From assembly GCF_000342005.1 (NCBI RefSeq), contig NZ_AOHO01000028.1:225537-289536 (forward strand): a DNA stretch of 64,000 nucleotides. Reading direction: 5' to 3'. The translations under genes were made by a program, and so were the position numbers. Below the pieces are notes generated by a model. It did no database searches, was not told the origin of the DNA, and was given only the letters and a program-made list of their open reading frames with translations. The stretch is from Amycolatopsis decaplanina DSM 44594. GTDB taxonomy: Bacteria; Actinomycetota; Actinomycetes; Mycobacteriales; Pseudonocardiaceae. This document shows, in pieces, positions 42,123 to 50,625 of the stretch (within the stretch, counting starts at the first letter, position 1; the number at the start of each line of letters is the position of its first letter).

Positions 42123-43428
42123 CGACGGCCTTCTCCTTGCGGCGGAAGAACAACGCGATGACGCCCGCCATCCCCATGAAGAACGCGACGGCCCACATGC
42201 CGGGGCGGAAGCTGCCGGTCATCCCCTGCAGCCAGCCGACGAGATAGGGGCCCACGAAACCGGAGAGGTTGCCGAAGGAGTTGATCAGGCCGATCCCGGC
42301 GGCGGCGCCGACCCCGGTGAGGAAGGCGTTGGGCAGCTGCCAGAACACCGGGACCGCGGTGAAGACGCCGACCGCGCAGAGGGTCACCGCGGCCATCACC
42401 AGCAACGGCGAACCGAGGTACAACGCGGCGGCGATCGCGACCGCGCCGACGAACGCCGCGATGGCGACGTGCCCGGCTCGTTCGCCGGTGCGGTCGGAAT
42501 GGCGTGCCCACAACACCATGGCGACGGCGGCCACGGCATAGGGGATCGCCGTGATGAGCCCGATCTCCACGATGCTGTACGTGGTCTGGAACTGCTGCTG
42601 GAAGCCCTTGATCACCTGCGGCAGGAAGAACGCGAGCACGTAGAGGCCGAAGATGATTCCGAAGTAGACGGCGCTCAGGGCGAGCACGCGCGGATCGGTC
42701 AGGGCCGATCGCGTGCTCACTTCGTGGCCGACCTCGCGGGTGTCCTCCGCGTCGAGGGTCGACTGCAGTGCGGTGCGCTGCTCCGGGGACAGCCATTTCG
42801 CGTTCTTCGGCCGGTTCGGCAGCAGGAACAGCACCGCGACGCCGAGCAGGATCGAAGGAATACCTTCGGCGAAGAACATGAAGCGCCAGCCCGCGTCGAA
42901 GCCGAGGACCCCTTCACCGTGCTTGATGAGCAGCGCGGAGACCGGGCTGCCGATGACCGACGAGAGCGGAACCGCCAGGAAGAACAGCGCGACGATCTTG
43001 GCCCGCACCTTCCGCGGGAACCAGTAGGTCAGGTACAGGATGATGCCGGGGAAGAACCCGGCCTCGGCGATGCCGAGCAGCACCCGGACGATGTAGAAGC
43101 TGACCTCGCCCTGGATGAACGCGGTGGCCGAGGCGACGATGCCCCAGGTGACCATGATCCGCGCGATCCAGACCCTGGCACCGACCTTGTGCAGGATCAC
43201 GTTGCTGGGCACCTCGAAGAAGAAGTACCCGACGAAGAACAGACCGGCGCCGAGCCCGTAGGCGGCCGAGCTGATGCCGAGGTCGGCGTTCATGGTGAGC
43301 GCCGCGAAGCCGACGTTGACCCGGTCGAGATAGTTGAGCAGATAGAGCAGCCCGAGGAACGGGACCAGCCGGATCATCGCTTTGCGGACCGCCTGCGCGG
43401 TGGACACCTCTGCCGTCTGTTCGTCCAT
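42115..43428 (-). CDS. MFS transporter, anion:cation symporter type
   Basis: The 437-residue integral membrane protein has about 12 hydrophobic helices and the typical motif of ACS-family permeases: YLDRVNVGFAAL in the first loop, and WGIVASATAFIQ near residue 115. LGIAEAGFFPGIILYLTYWF is nearby, with a longer central cytosolic loop near residue 220. Members carry organic anions such as hexuronates, phthalate or tartrate with protons. The substrate here is not evident. It starts 21 bases after the stop of the DUF3592-like gene and may be co-transcribed with it. Confidence 0.88.
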   Translation of the reverse strand: MDEQTAEVSTAQAVRKAMIRLVPFLGLLYLLNYLDRVNVGFAALTMNADLGISSAAYGLGAGLFFVGYFFFEVPSNVILHKVGARVWIARIMVTWGIVASATAFIQGEVSFYIVRVLLGIAEAGFFPGIILYLTYWFPRKVRAKIVALFFLAVPLSSVIGSPVSALLIKHGEGVLGFDAGWRFMFFAEGIPSILLGVAVLFLLPNRPKNAKWLSPEQRTALQSTLDAEDTREVGHEVSTRSALTDPRVLALSAVYFGIIFGLYVLAFFLPQVIKGFQQQFQTTYSIVEIGLITAIPYAVAAVAMVLWARHSDRTGERAGHVAIAAFVGAVAIAAALYLGSPLLVMAAVTLCAVGVFTAVPVFWQLPNAFLTGVGAAAGIGLINSFGNLSGFVGPYLVGWLQGMTGSFRPGMWAVAFFMGMAGVIALFFRRKEKAVVK

Positions 43429-43449
43429 CCGCGGGAGTGTAGAGGGCGA

Positions 43450-44310
43450 TCAGAACAGCGGGGGCAGGAAGGCACCGAGGTTCCCACCGGCGGCCCGATC
43501 GGCCGGATCGGGATCGACCTGGACCGAGTCGGGGTTCCGCGGGTCGTAGGTGACCTTCACCGTCGAACCGCGGGCCGGAGCCTGCAACGGCGGGGTGATC
43601 ATCGTGGCTACGACCGTCCGCTCACCGGTTTCCGTGGGGAACCGGACCTGCACGGTGAACCTCGGATTCCCCATCACCCAGACGTTCGTGAACTCGACGC
43701 CGATCACGTGGCCGGTCACCTGGCGTCCGGTCTGGGCCAGCGCCTGCGCGCGATCGTCCGCCTCGGCTTTGGTGACGAACGCCCGCCCCAGCACCATGAT
43801 CATGACCAGCGCCGTCACGCCGGCCACCGCCGGCACGAGATACGGCTCGTAGTAGACGATCCAGTCGACGTCGGTCCACGGTTCGGCGGGACCGTCACCG
43901 AACGGCAGCCGTTGCCCCACCGACTCGGGCGGTGTCCACGACGGGATCGCGACGCCGCTCCCCAGCGCGATGCCGAGGGACGCGGCCAAACTGCTCGCCC
44001 GGAAGCCGACGCCCATCCCGCGCAGCGACATCCCGCCACCCCACAGCATCGCGAACCCGAGCGACGAAGCCACCGTGATCGAGATGCTGAAGAACAGGAC
44101 GAGCGAAACCGCCGGGCCCGCGTCGGCCCCCCACGCGTCGACGCGGTTCAGCGACATCAGCCGGAAGCCGTCCAGCAGCCCGAGGGCGCCCGACCAGCCC
44201 ACGGCCGCCCAGGCGAGCGTCGTCGGCACGCCGAGCAGCCAGAGACGCAGGCCGGCGCGCCGGGCCCGCCGGGGGTCTTCCGGCAGGCCGAACTCGAAGG
44301 AGCCGAACAT
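43450..44310 (-). CDS. DUF3592-like membrane protein
   Basis: The 286-residue protein has four predicted membrane helices (LWLLGVPTTLAWAAVG, VSLVLFFSISITVASS, ASLGIALGSG and VPAVAGVTALVMIMVLG). A soluble C-terminal beta domain contains FTVQVRFPTETGER and VKVTYDPRNPDSVQV. The latter matches the DUF3592 pattern. Function is unknown. The ATG at 44310 follows AGGCGG; a GTG two codons earlier (44316) is an alternative. Similar C-terminal domains occur in the proteins at 44494 and 54544. Confidence 0.7.
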   Translation of the reverse strand: MFGSFEFGLPEDPRRARRAGLRLWLLGVPTTLAWAAVGWSGALGLLDGFRLMSLNRVDAWGADAGPAVSLVLFFSISITVASSLGFAMLWGGGMSLRGMGVGFRASSLAASLGIALGSGVAIPSWTPPESVGQRLPFGDGPAEPWTDVDWIVYYEPYLVPAVAGVTALVMIMVLGRAFVTKAEADDRAQALAQTGRQVTGHVIGVEFTNVWVMGNPRFTVQVRFPTETGERTVVATMITPPLQAPARGSTVKVTYDPRNPDSVQVDPDPADRAAGGNLGAFLPPLF

Positions 44311-44359
44311 CGCCACCGCCTAACTGTTCGTGGGTGAACCCGCGACCGCGATCGACGTC

Positions 44360-44412
44360 GGCAGGGCGGGCATGGCAAAACACGTCATGTCGAGCGAACA
44401 AGGCGCCCTGCC
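44360..44412. other. weak long-loop inverted repeat between operons
   Basis: GGCAGGGCG (44360-44368) and CGCCCTGCC (44404-44412) can pair, leaving a 35-base loop. It lies between the DUF3592-like gene at 43450 and the CHAT operon's last gene at 44494, in a 180-base gap with no gene. It might end the CHAT transcript, but the loop is long. Confidence 0.3.
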
Positions 44413-44493
44413 ACCGCGATAGCGGGGCCTTCGGCCGGCGGGTTCATGCGTATGGTCACTTCTCCGGACCTCTCGCAGCTCCGCCTACCAGGC

Positions 44494-45021
44494 CTAAGAG
44501 ATCGGGCCGAACACGGCGACCTTCGCCGGGTCGGCGGGGTCGACGCGGGCCTCGTGGCGGGTGCCGGGCGCGTACTGCTGGATCGTCGCCAGCGGCGTGA
44601 TCAGCCGAGTCACCGTCCGGTACGTGGTGCCGTCGGCGCGGGTGACCTCGAGCGTCGCGGTGTACTGCGCCTGTCCGGCGATCTTCCGGCCGGTCGGCTC
44701 GAGCTCGCGGATCACCAGGGTGGCGGGCTCGCAGGTGTCGTAGAGCCGCCGCAGTTCGGTGCCGTAGGCCTGCAGTTCCTGCTGCTGACGCAGTTGCTCC
44801 TCCATCGGCAGCGCCAGGAACGCCGCCATGTCCGGGTCGGCGTCGAGGTTACGGAACGCCTGTGCGGCCAGCTGCGGGGTGGGCAGCTGCGGGGTGATGT
44901 CGTGGCCCTGTGCGGCGGCGGCCTGCCGGAACTGCTCCGCGTGGCGCTGGAAGTCCTGCGCGCCCCGCGTCATGCCCTGCTGCGTCGCGTCGTTGATCTT
45001 GTCGCGGATCTTCTTGAACAT
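44494..45021 (-). CDS. small protein with DUF3592-like C-terminal domain, end of CHAT operon
   Basis: The 175-residue protein has an N-terminal helical half (IRDKINDATQQGMTRGAQDF and a Gln-rich helix LRQQQELQAYG). Its C-terminal beta half reads TATLEVTRADGTTYRTVT, then ARVDPADPAKVAVF, the same pattern as the C-terminus of the membrane protein at 43450. No membrane helix is present. ATG 45021 follows GAAAGGCGG. It starts 58 bases after the CHAT stop on the same strand, so co-transcription is likely but not certain. Function is unknown; a role as substrate of the protease is possible. Confidence 0.6.
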   Translation of the reverse strand: MFKKIRDKINDATQQGMTRGAQDFQRHAEQFRQAAAAQGHDITPQLPTPQLAAQAFRNLDADPDMAAFLALPMEEQLRQQQELQAYGTELRRLYDTCEPATLVIRELEPTGRKIAGQAQYTATLEVTRADGTTYRTVTRLITPLATIQQYAPGTRHEARVDPADPAKVAVFGPIS

Positions 45022-45079
45022 CGGGTGCCGCCTTTCGCCGTGTCGTTCGTGCTGGAAACAGCTTCGGCGGAACGTCCTG

Positions 45080-48000
45080 CTACCGAACCCAGGTTTTCCC
45101 GTCGTCGGTCGCGTCGAGGCAGGTCAGCGGCGCCCAGAAGACCGGCGAGGCCGCCGGTTCGGGCTTTTCGCGCCAGCGGGCGAGCCGGGACCGCTGCCAG
45201 GCGCACAGTTCGGTGACCGGGTCGTCACCGGCGAGCGCGGTGTCGACGGCGATGACCAGTTCGGACATCGGGTCCGAACCGGGCACGGCGGCCGAGGTCG
45301 GCAACGCCCAGACCGTGGCGGCGACGAGCCCCGCTCCGGCCGCGACTGCGGCGAGCAGTACACCGAACGGTTCGGCGAGGCCGAAATCGCTCGCGCTGGC
45401 GCAGCCGATCAGCGCCACCCGCGCGGGCATGGTGTCCATTTCGGACAGTGCGAGGTCGGCGGCGGTGAACGGCCGGTGCGCTCCGATCGGCGTGGCCGTG
45501 CCGGGAAGGTCGGCCGAACAGGACAGATGAAGCGCGGTCTGCGCGCCGTGCTCGTCGCTGACGCGGCTGACGTGTCCGACGAACACCAGCCGCGAACAGG
45601 GCCGCGCCAGGAGTTCGGCGAGCAGGCGGCGGTCGGTGTCGGTGCGGCGGACCAGATCGAGCCCGCGTCCGGCGGCGGGAAGGACCGGGCCCTCGGCGAG
45701 CCGCGCGTCGAGATGGCGGATCAGCGGCGACGCCGCGTCCTGCTTGCCGAGCACGGAACCCAGTTCGCCGAAGGCACTCTGACCTGGAATTCGCGGGTCG
45801 AGCAGGTAGACGGGCGGGCCGTCCGCGACGGGCGGACGGCGCGGGATCGCGGCAGGGGCGAGCAGCGAGACGTCGGCGACGTCGAGGACGCGCTCGTCGC
45901 TGTCGAAACAGATGCCGATCTCGTCGATCCCGAGCACGTGATCGGCCCGCCGGTCGGGCAGGGCCAGCAGTCCCCACGGGACACCGGCGAGGCTCGGGGA
46001 CGGCTGGATCCGCAGGAGCGGGCGGTTTCCGCTGCCGGCGGCACATCGGAGCCGTTCTATCAGGTCGGCGGGCAGGAGGTTGAGTGCGAGGACGCGGGCA
46101 AGACGTTGTTCACCGGCGAAGCCGCCGAACGCGTCTTCGCTCAGTGAGCGCCGGACGGCGTCGGCCACGTTCTCGCCCTCGTGCGGCGTGGGGGACGCGG
46201 CGTCCAGGCACTGACGAGCGGTACCGACCAGAGCGAAGTCGATCGGATGCGTGTGGACGGTGTCGAGGTCCTCGGTGGTCCGCCAAGTGAGAAAGGTGTG
46301 CCCGGCGTCGGCGAAGCGCAGGAGGAAGGTCTCGCGCCCGGGCTTCGCGGCCGGCCAGGTCTCGACGGTTTCGGCGACCGGACGGGGGAGGTGATATCGC
46401 TCGGCGGCGAGGCGGAGCCACGGATCCAGCTCCATGGGCGACGAAGGTGACCAGCGCAGGGCGGGCGGCGGAGCGAGCCGCAGCGGAAGCGAGGACGTCA
46501 CGGAACCCAGTGCCGCCAACGGAAGTCCCTCGGCGACCGGGCCCACGTCGAGAGTGGGCGGTGCGCCGATGAGGTCCAGCGAGCGCTCTTCCGCGCCGGT
46601 GTACGCGCCGACGGCGCAAGTGCGCTCGATCAGTTCCGCCGCCAGCCTCCGCTCGTCGAGCCTCGCCAGCAACGCCATCAGCAGTTCCATCGCCGGACCG
46701 GCGACATCGCGGGCCCAGGCCGTGCGTGCCTGCGGAGCGGTGAACTCGAACCGGTACTCCGCCGCCGCGAGCGTCAGCGGGAGCAGCAGATCCAGCACCG
46801 CACGCGGGTCCTTCCCGTGGGCGAATCCGATCGTTGCCGCCACGAAATCCGTGTGCAGGAGGTCCGGCCACTCCCCCGACGTCCGCGCCGACTCCCGGGC
46901 GCGGCTTACGTGCTCCTCGGCCACCGCCCAGTCACCCGTCGCCGCGGCGCAGCGGGCCAGCGCCACGTCGAGACGGCGCAGGCCCGCGGTGTCGCCGTTG
47001 GCCGTCCACAGTCTTCCGGCGTGTTCGAACTGGTCGCGGGCCTGTCCTACCTCGCCCGCCATCAGCAGCAACCCGCCCAGCGCGTGGCTCGCCTCGGCGA
47101 CGTCCCCGGTCAGGCCCGCCGTGGCGAGTTCGTCCCGGGCCGCCACTATCGCCTCGACCGCACCCGGGAAGTCGCCGCCGAGTGCCCGGTCCGCCGCCAG
47201 ATCGATGCCCGCCTTGGCGGCCAGCGGGCGGCCTTCGTGCTGAGCACTGAGGCGCAGCAGATCCGCCCGCGCGTCCGCGTCCTCGCCACCTGTCTGGCGG
47301 ACGCGTGCCCGTTCGGCTCGTGCCATCGCCTGCAGGGACGCCACTTGCTCGCGGACCGCGTCGACGTCCGCGAGCGCGTCCAGCGCCGTCAGGATCTCGT
47401 CGAGCGCGTCCCGTGCGCCGGCCGGATCCCCGGCCGCGATGGAGACGCGGGCGTCGAGGATGCGCAGCTCCAACTCGTCCGCACAGTGCGTGTCCAGTAG
47501 CTCGGGCGGGAATTGTCCCGGCTCGGCGGCCTTGCGGAACGCCGCCCGCCGCCGCTGATCCGCGATGAGCTCGCGCGCCTTCGTGACCTCACCCTCCTCC
47601 GTGGACAGTGAGATGAGCACGCGTTCGGCGACCTCCCGTGATCCTTCGATCATCCGCAGTTCGGCGTATTGCCCGAAGTGGACGATGCCGATGGTGCTGA
47701 TCTTGAAGGCGTGGAGCACGGCTTCGGCGCATTGCCGCGCGTTGCGCAGGTCGCCCGCGGAATAGCAGACGGTGGCCAGGTCGCTGACCGCGGCGAGTTC
47801 CAGATCCGTCCTGTCGAGCCGCTGCGCGATCTCCCGCATCCGGCCGTACGTCCGGTGCGCACCGGCGACGTCCCGCGCCGCGGCGAGCCGCTTGGCCTTG
47901 TCCTGGAGCTTGACCGCGTCGACAAGCAGCTTCCGGTACTGGCGTTCGGAAAGCGAACATGCGGGCAGTTCGCCGTACGGAGCCGGATCGAGACCGAAAT

Positions 48001-48106
48001 GCCTGGCGACACAACGGCAGTTGTAACCGTGTGAACTCGTCGCGCTCAATTCGGGCGGGAGCGGACGGTCCGGCGGGTTCCGGGGCGGCGGCATGCCGAC
48101 GAGCAC
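45080..48106 (-). CDS. TPR-CHAT caspase-like protease
   Basis: The 1008-residue protein has a Cys-rich N-terminal stretch (YNCRCVARHFGLDPAPYG), then many degenerate tetratricopeptide helices up to about residue 550. It ends in a CHAT (caspase HetF associated with TPR) domain. The catalytic dyad is predicted as His845 in FVGHVSRV and Cys902 in LIGCASASDFG; the spacing and context match the family. CHAT proteases cleave partner proteins and serve as effectors in bacterial immunity or cell-death programmes. The GTG start at 48106 has GAGGAG upstream and follows the previous stop by one base; an ATG at 48094 is an alternative. It is the third gene of a compact operon. Confidence 0.85.
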   Translation of the reverse strand: MLVGMPPPRNPPDRPLPPELSATSSHGYNCRCVARHFGLDPAPYGELPACSLSERQYRKLLVDAVKLQDKAKRLAAARDVAGAHRTYGRMREIAQRLDRTDLELAAVSDLATVCYSAGDLRNARQCAEAVLHAFKISTIGIVHFGQYAELRMIEGSREVAERVLISLSTEEGEVTKARELIADQRRRAAFRKAAEPGQFPPELLDTHCADELELRILDARVSIAAGDPAGARDALDEILTALDALADVDAVREQVASLQAMARAERARVRQTGGEDADARADLLRLSAQHEGRPLAAKAGIDLAADRALGGDFPGAVEAIVAARDELATAGLTGDVAEASHALGGLLLMAGEVGQARDQFEHAGRLWTANGDTAGLRRLDVALARCAAATGDWAVAEEHVSRARESARTSGEWPDLLHTDFVAATIGFAHGKDPRAVLDLLLPLTLAAAEYRFEFTAPQARTAWARDVAGPAMELLMALLARLDERRLAAELIERTCAVGAYTGAEERSLDLIGAPPTLDVGPVAEGLPLAALGSVTSSLPLRLAPPPALRWSPSSPMELDPWLRLAAERYHLPRPVAETVETWPAAKPGRETFLLRFADAGHTFLTWRTTEDLDTVHTHPIDFALVGTARQCLDAASPTPHEGENVADAVRRSLSEDAFGGFAGEQRLARVLALNLLPADLIERLRCAAGSGNRPLLRIQPSPSLAGVPWGLLALPDRRADHVLGIDEIGICFDSDERVLDVADVSLLAPAAIPRRPPVADGPPVYLLDPRIPGQSAFGELGSVLGKQDAASPLIRHLDARLAEGPVLPAAGRGLDLVRRTDTDRRLLAELLARPCSRLVFVGHVSRVSDEHGAQTALHLSCSADLPGTATPIGAHRPFTAADLALSEMDTMPARVALIGCASASDFGLAEPFGVLLAAVAAGAGLVAATVWALPTSAAVPGSDPMSELVIAVDTALAGDDPVTELCAWQRSRLARWREKPEPAASPVFWAPLTCLDATDDGKTWVR

Positions 48107-48107
48107 G

Positions 48108-49163
48108 TCAGAACTCCTCGTCGGTCGAAGCGGCCGCCGCCCGTTCGGCGAGCGTTCCGGCGTCCGGCGGGCGCGCACGTACGAGCGCGACCACCTCTGC
48201 CCGGTCTTCCGCCGTGGTCCCGCCGACCCCCTCGCCCGCCACACCGACGGCGAGTGCGATCCGTCCGCTGTGCACACCGGCCGCGAGGCGGGTCGCGGTC
48301 TCGTCCAAATCGGCCGTGCCGGTGAACCGCCCGGCACCCAGCTCCAGCGGCACCTCCGCGAACGGCTCGCCCTCATGGCTCGCGAACGCGGTGATGGCCG
48401 CGTCGGCGAACGCGCCCGCGACGACGACTTCGAGCCGGGTGGCGGCCGCGGCGGCGACGATCCGCCAGGTCACCGTGTCCTCGCCGGCGTCCAGGATCCC
48501 TGGCGGCACCCGCGCCCAGTCGACGCTCGCGCGTCCGCTCGCCAGTACGCCTTCGCCGGGCGCGACCGGGTCAAGGCCCGCAGCCAGCGCGTAGGCACGT
48601 TGGCTCGGTGCCGCCGTGTCCAAGCGTGCCGACACGTCCGCCGCGGCTTCGGCGCGCACGACGTCGTCCTGGTCGTCGAACCAGGCGGCGAGGCGCGCGC
48701 ACAGTCCCCGGACTTCCTCGGCGACCGGCGGCGCCGCCGCCAGTAGCGCGTCGCCCGCGATCGCCGCGTCGAACAGCTCGGCCGGGGAGGCTTCGAAACC
48801 GTCGAGGAGACCTTCGGCCACGTCCTCGACGTCAGCTGTCGCGACCGCCGTTTCGAGGTCCAGCAACGCCGGATCCAGCGAAGGGATTCCCAGCGACGGA
48901 CTGGCGGGCCACCAGCGACGCAACCAAAGCAGCGAAGCGAGTCTGCCCAATTCCGGCCGGGCGGGGAGGTCCGCGTGGCCCTGACCGAGCGCGGCGAGGC
49001 TCGCTTCCGCTCCCGCGATCCGGGTCAGCCATGGTTCGGCGGCCCCGGCGTCACTGAGTTCGACGCGCATCGTGGTCGTCCGGCCGGCGAGCAGATCGGC
49101 CAGGGCGAAGCGGATGAGGCCGCCGTCGGCCGCGAGGACGGGTGTGTGCACCGGATGCGTCAC
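48108..49163 (-). CDS. unrecognised CHAT-operon protein 2
   Basis: The 351-residue acidic protein was not recognised. The N-terminal part is mixed and the middle is helical and Ala-rich. The C-terminal third is beta-rich (VTWRIVAAAAATRLEVVVA and several short strands ending in VGVAGEGVGG). It has no signal peptide, membrane helix or catalytic motif. ATG 49163 overlaps the preceding stop by four bases, and its own stop is one base from the CHAT start, so the three proteins are made together. It is plausibly a sensor, scaffold or substrate for the protease. Confidence 0.7.
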   Translation of the reverse strand: MTHPVHTPVLAADGGLIRFALADLLAGRTTTMRVELSDAGAAEPWLTRIAGAEASLAALGQGHADLPARPELGRLASLLWLRRWWPASPSLGIPSLDPALLDLETAVATADVEDVAEGLLDGFEASPAELFDAAIAGDALLAAAPPVAEEVRGLCARLAAWFDDQDDVVRAEAAADVSARLDTAAPSQRAYALAAGLDPVAPGEGVLASGRASVDWARVPPGILDAGEDTVTWRIVAAAAATRLEVVVAGAFADAAITAFASHEGEPFAEVPLELGAGRFTGTADLDETATRLAAGVHSGRIALAVGVAGEGVGGTTAEDRAEVVALVRARPPDAGTLAERAAAASTDEEF

Positions 49164-50473
49164 GACACGGCCTCCAGTTCCGGCAGGCGGGCCACGAGCG
49201 CACGGCGCACTTTCGTCCGCAGATCCAACGAGGTCGAACGGACGACGCCGGTGACGAGGTCGCGGACGTCCGCGGCGTCGGCGGGCAGGTCACCGCGGAC
49301 GTCGAAACCGTGCAGCCGAACCCACAGCCTGCCGAGGAACTGCTTGGCGAACTCGCGAAGGTCGCGCAGGAGTTCGGCGTCGGGCCGCGGAGTGAGCGGT
49401 GTGGCTCCGGCAAGAGCGCGACGGGCGTGCAGGACATAACCCTCCCGCGCGACCTGCGCATTGAGCCGCCGCGCGAATTCGGGGACGCCCGCCGGTGCCG
49501 CGCCGTCGAGTGGCCGAAGCGCGGGCGCGAGGACGACACCGAGCGCGAAACAGGCGGCCAGCGCGGGCAGCCCGAGCCCGAATCCGGCGGCGACCCGGCT
49601 GAGTTCGTCGTCGACGAGGTCTTCGACGGGCGCCCGCTCGTCCGGGGGAAGACGGCGCAAGGTCGCGCGCACCCGTCGTTCGACACTGCGTTCGAGGAGT
49701 TCGGGACCGGTTTCGTCGCGCCGGTTCAAAGGTGGGACGGCGGTGCGTTCCCCGCGCTGGAGGCCGAGGTCCGGAGCGGGCAGGCCGGAGATCTCTTGGA
49801 TGACTTCGCTCAGCGCGCGAGCCCCGCCCGGCCGTCGCAACCCGAGCCCGAGGGCGTGCCCCGTGGCCGAATCGGCGAGGGCGCGCCAAGTGGTGTCGGA
49901 AAGACCGTCGACGAACGCCCGGAGCGCGGTGATGTCCGGCGATACGGCGGACTCGGCGTGCCAGCGGCGATGCAGCTCCGCGGTCAGCTCCGCCGCATGC
50001 CGCGGATCCGCGAGATATCCGGTGAGCTGATCGACGCCCGCCGCGCCGCTCTCGCCGTGCAGATCCCGCAACGCCGCCGCGGCCGTCGCGGTCGCGTCCG
50101 GCCCCGGTGTGCCGAACCCCGTCGCCAGCTCGTACGCCAAGGGGAAGCAGACATCCTGGACGTTGCCCGCTGTGATGCGCAAAGCGCGGCGTTGACGTTT
50201 GAGGTGGGTGAACCACGCGGCCGTCGCGCGCAGTCTGTCCGCGTCGGCCAGCAGCAGTTCCGTCAGCTCCGCCGCCGCGACCGGGTCCAATACGGGACGC
50301 CCCAGCCGGGGACGCGCCGCCGTGCGGACCACCAGCGGGTCGATGATCTTCTTGATCGTCCGGGTCAGCGGTCCGCCGTCTGCCGTCGACAAGACCTCGA
50401 CGCCGTCGATGCCTTCCCATGCCTGCGTGAGGACGGCCGAACGCAGCCGGGGCTCGCCCGATCCCGTCGCCAA
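49160..50473 (-). CDS. unrecognised CHAT-operon protein 1
   Basis: The 437-residue, mostly helical protein was not recognised. A hydrophobic stretch GLGLPALAACFALGVVLAP in its C-terminal half could dip into the membrane; otherwise it looks soluble. It starts with TTG at 50473, immediately after the strong ribosome-binding site AGGAGGG; no ATG or GTG nearby fits better. It is the first gene of the operon and overlaps gene 2 by four bases. No similarity to known CHAT partners was seen. An upstream gap of 150 bases is shared with the divergent gene at 50626. Confidence 0.7.
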   Translation of the reverse strand: MATGSGEPRLRSAVLTQAWEGIDGVEVLSTADGGPLTRTIKKIIDPLVVRTAARPRLGRPVLDPVAAAELTELLLADADRLRATAAWFTHLKRQRRALRITAGNVQDVCFPLAYELATGFGTPGPDATATAAAALRDLHGESGAAGVDQLTGYLADPRHAAELTAELHRRWHAESAVSPDITALRAFVDGLSDTTWRALADSATGHALGLGLRRPGGARALSEVIQEISGLPAPDLGLQRGERTAVPPLNRRDETGPELLERSVERRVRATLRRLPPDERAPVEDLVDDELSRVAAGFGLGLPALAACFALGVVLAPALRPLDGAAPAGVPEFARRLNAQVAREGYVLHARRALAGATPLTPRPDAELLRDLREFAKQFLGRLWVRLHGFDVRGDLPADAADVRDLVTGVVRSTSLDLRTKVRRALVARLPELEAVS

Positions 50474-50545
50474 TCGCCCTCCTCTCGCGCTGTTTCACTC
50501 TATCCGAGAGACCGTTCGGGCTAACTTTCGTCCGTTTCGTGCATA

Positions 50546-50580
50546 CTTTCGTTGACTTCGAACGAAAGCCCTCTTAGGTT
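50546..50580 (+). promoter_or_regulatory. promoter with inverted repeat upstream of four-module protein
   Basis: CTTTCGTT (50546-50553) and AACGAAAG (50561-50568) are perfect inverted 8-base arms, 7 bases apart. TTGACT (50552-50557) and TAGGTT (50575-50580) are spaced by 17, as in a sigma-70-type promoter. ACTTTCGT is repeated at 50524. An operator of this form, overlapping -35 and spacer, is typical of DeoR-type sugar regulators. It may also affect the divergent CHAT operon. Confidence 0.65.
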
Positions 50581-50625
50581 CAGCGGCGTCACAGAGGTGC
50601 TCCGCCGCCGACCCGAGGAGCAACG

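Noticed and set aside
42016..44337. 773-codon forward open frame rich in His, Asp and Arg
   Set aside because: Antisense to the MFS transporter and DUF3592-like gene; lacks hydrophobic structure and a ribosome-binding site.
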